Source of the DNA: an uncultured Rhodospirillales bacterium
Lineage (GTDB): Bacteria > Pseudomonadota > Alphaproteobacteria > RF32 > CAG-239
Direction: 5' to 3'
NCBI GenBank assembly: GCA_902795665.1
Contig: CADBMA010000147.1
Span: 1 to 6,093 of the forward strand
Length of the DNA: 6,093 nt
Shown here: piece after piece, positions 5,015 to 6,093 of the stretch
Layout: every line of letters starts with the position of its first letter
How positions within the stretch are numbered: the stretch's first letter is position 1
The notes under the pieces: model-generated
What the model was told of the DNA's origin: nothing
The model's database searches: none
The model's input: the letters and a program-made list of their open reading frames with translations, nothing else
Translations under genes and position numbers: made by a program

Positions 5015-6093
5015 CTCAGCCTCTTGACATTATTCTTACGTAAAACATTTATGATTAAGAAGAAAATTAAGATGATAATAAACGGACAAATAACTGCATT
5101 TATTAACATTATTTTTTGAACTGACAATTCTATACGGTGGATTAGCAGAGAGTTGAGCCGATCAAGTCTGTTGCGGTAATCGTTTATCTGATTTTTGAGC
5201 ATTTCGGTTTGTTGTTTGTATTGTAAACGTTTTCCGGTGTCTATATCTTCATTGATATTTTGATATTCAATATCTTGTAATTTTTCAATGGTTTCGTGAT
5301 ATTGTTTTTCAATATCAAGCTTTTGCTGCTGAAATGCTGTGATAAGCGGAGTTGAAACGGCTTGTGTAATGTTGGTTTCATCAAAATATTTAGGATATAC
5401 GTTAGCGAGTGGAAAATTATCATCGGTAATTGAGTTATCAATGAGCGATAAAATAAACTCAGCATTATCGGCATATGGTGCGCTGCCATATATTGGATTC
5501 TTTTCATCACTTGATAACACCCAAGCTTCGTCGGAGGCAAAATCAGAATCGGCAATAACGATTAATTGCGCCCCTTCTGTGGCAATTGGTAAAAATGGCA
5601 GAGGACTGTTGTTTTGTTCATTGAATGTATTGTTTTCATCATGGGCGGAAAGAAAATTACCGCTGACTTTAATGGCCAAGTTGTAGGTCTTATTGTTGTT
5701 TTGAAAATGTTTGACGGTATCTTTCTTGGAAAAATAACGCAAGTATTCAGTTGAGACGCTGCCGGAGTTTTTAGGGGTGGTGATTAGAATTTGATAATCC
5801 AAGCCATCAATTGGACTAATAGAAAAGCTTCCGGCGCTGTGAAAACTGAGTTTTTTATATTGGTTGCCAGAAGTCATAAACCAGATTGGATAATCAGCTC
5901 CCTCTGTTGTTTGCAGAGCAGTTTCCATGTTGCCGACAACATAGTCATTGTTATATCTGATTCCCCAATTAAATAGAATATCTCCTAAGCTAGTTTTGCC
6001 ATGAGGTGGGTATCCGTAGTACAGTTGCGTAATTTCGGAATAAGGGTCGACAAAGATTATTAATTTTCCGCCGGCCAATAAATATTGTTCTAA
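5011..6093 (-). CDS. GldG-like ABC-transporter auxiliary protein, C-terminal 360 residues
   Basis: The frame is open to the right edge (reading LEQYLLAGGKLIIFVDPY from it), so the N-terminus is missing. The TTG at 6078 is an internal Leu codon. The family is the GldG/ABC_transp_aux type: extracytoplasmic proteins that partner ABC-2 permeases, first known from Bacteroidetes gliding genes but widespread in Proteobacteria. Landmarks are AGGKLIIFVDP near the edge; LGDILFNWGI; AQLIVIADSDFASDEAW; ADNAEFILSLIDN (family form ADNgdFvlN); a long coiled coil at about fragment residues 254-326; one transmembrane helix at about 327-351 (IMLINAVICPFIIILIFFL); and a basic tail, RKNNVKRLR. The full protein is usually around 600 residues, so roughly 40% is outside the window. 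The operon partners expected upstream, beyond the edge, are an ABC ATPase and a permease. The substrate cannot be told from this sequence, and gliding should not be assumed. Confidence 0.85.
   Translation of the reverse strand, partial: LEQYLLAGGKLIIFVDPYSEITQLYYGYPPHGKTSLGDILFNWGIRYNNDYVVGNMETALQTTEGADYPIWFMTSGNQYKKLSFHSAGSFSISPIDGLDYQILITTPKNSGSVSTEYLRYFSKKDTVKHFQNNNKTYNLAIKVSGNFLSAHDENNTFNEQNNSPLPFLPIATEGAQLIVIADSDFASDEAWVLSSDEKNPIYGSAPYADNAEFILSLIDNSITDDNFPLANVYPKYFDETNITQAVSTPLITAFQQQKLDIEKQYHETIEKLQDIEYQNINEDIDTGKRLQYKQQTEMLKNQINDYRNRLDRLNSLLIHRIELSVQKIMLINAVICPFIIILIFFLIINVLRKNNVKRLR
5020..5025 (-). promoter_or_regulatory. Ribosome binding site of the DUF4340 gene inside the upstream gene
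   Basis: AAGAGG on the minus strand lies 5 nt upstream of the ATG at 5014-5012, within the last codons of the GldG-like gene. With the ATGA overlap it supports coupled translation of the two proteins. Confidence 0.65.

Noticed and set aside
5339..5976. Plus-strand ORFs opposite the GldG-like gene
   Set aside because: They are antisense to a well-supported reading frame and have no RBS or recognisable motifs.
6076..6078. TTG at 6078 as the start of the GldG-like gene
   Set aside because: The frame continues in good family sequence to the right edge (LEQYLLAGGK), so the gene is truncated by the window and this is an internal Leu.
1..6093. CRISPR arrays, insertion sequences, tRNA/rRNA genes, defence or toxin-antitoxin modules
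   Set aside because: I saw no regularly spaced direct repeats, transposase motifs, terminal repeats, tRNA-like arms or defence-family domains anywhere in the window.

Overview
The window is A+T-rich, densely packed bacterial DNA with seven protein-coding genes, two of which run off the edges. The gene families point to a Gram-negative bacterium: a Mrp-type Fe-S carrier, NAD-dependent LigA, a secreted LprI/DUF1311-like protein, and a GldG-like/DUF4340 pair of ABC-transporter accessory proteins. An A+T-rich alphaproteobacterium is my best guess, but the window holds no rRNA or other marker that settles it.

Layout. Positions 2-265 (+) hold the C-terminal end of a Mrp/ApbC P-loop ATPase. It converges, with a 3-nt gap, on nagB (269-1066, -), glucosamine-6-phosphate deaminase. 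A 155-nt divergent spacer (1067-1221) separates nagB from ligA (1222-3297, +), a complete NAD+-dependent DNA ligase. ligA converges with a 1-nt gap on an 87-residue unrecognised ORF (3299-3562, -). A second divergent spacer (3563-3695) carries the clearest promoter in the window and a 10-bp inverted repeat. It feeds a small secreted four-cysteine protein of LprI/DUF1311 type (3696-4208, +). That gene overlaps tail-to-tail by 4 nt with a DUF4340-type membrane-anchored protein (4205-5014, -). The DUF4340 gene is the last gene of an operon whose preceding member, a GldG-like ABC-transporter auxiliary protein (5011-6093, -), is cut by the right edge. The two are joined by an ATGA stop/start overlap.

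How the genes relate. Only the GldG-like/DUF4340 pair clearly forms a functional unit: it is the 3' end of an ABC-2-type transporter operon whose ATPase and permease should lie just beyond the right edge. The others are single-gene units serving Fe-S cluster delivery, amino-sugar catabolism, DNA replication/repair and probably an envelope function.

Main points of interest. The otherwise canonical NagB has Cys at the position of the catalytic base Asp72, together with other changes in the substrate pocket. All three convergent junctions are so tight that no terminator can fit between the genes. The 3563-3695 divergent promoter region has an operator-like inverted repeat. I found no CRISPR array, mobile element, tRNA/rRNA gene or clearly new multi-gene system.
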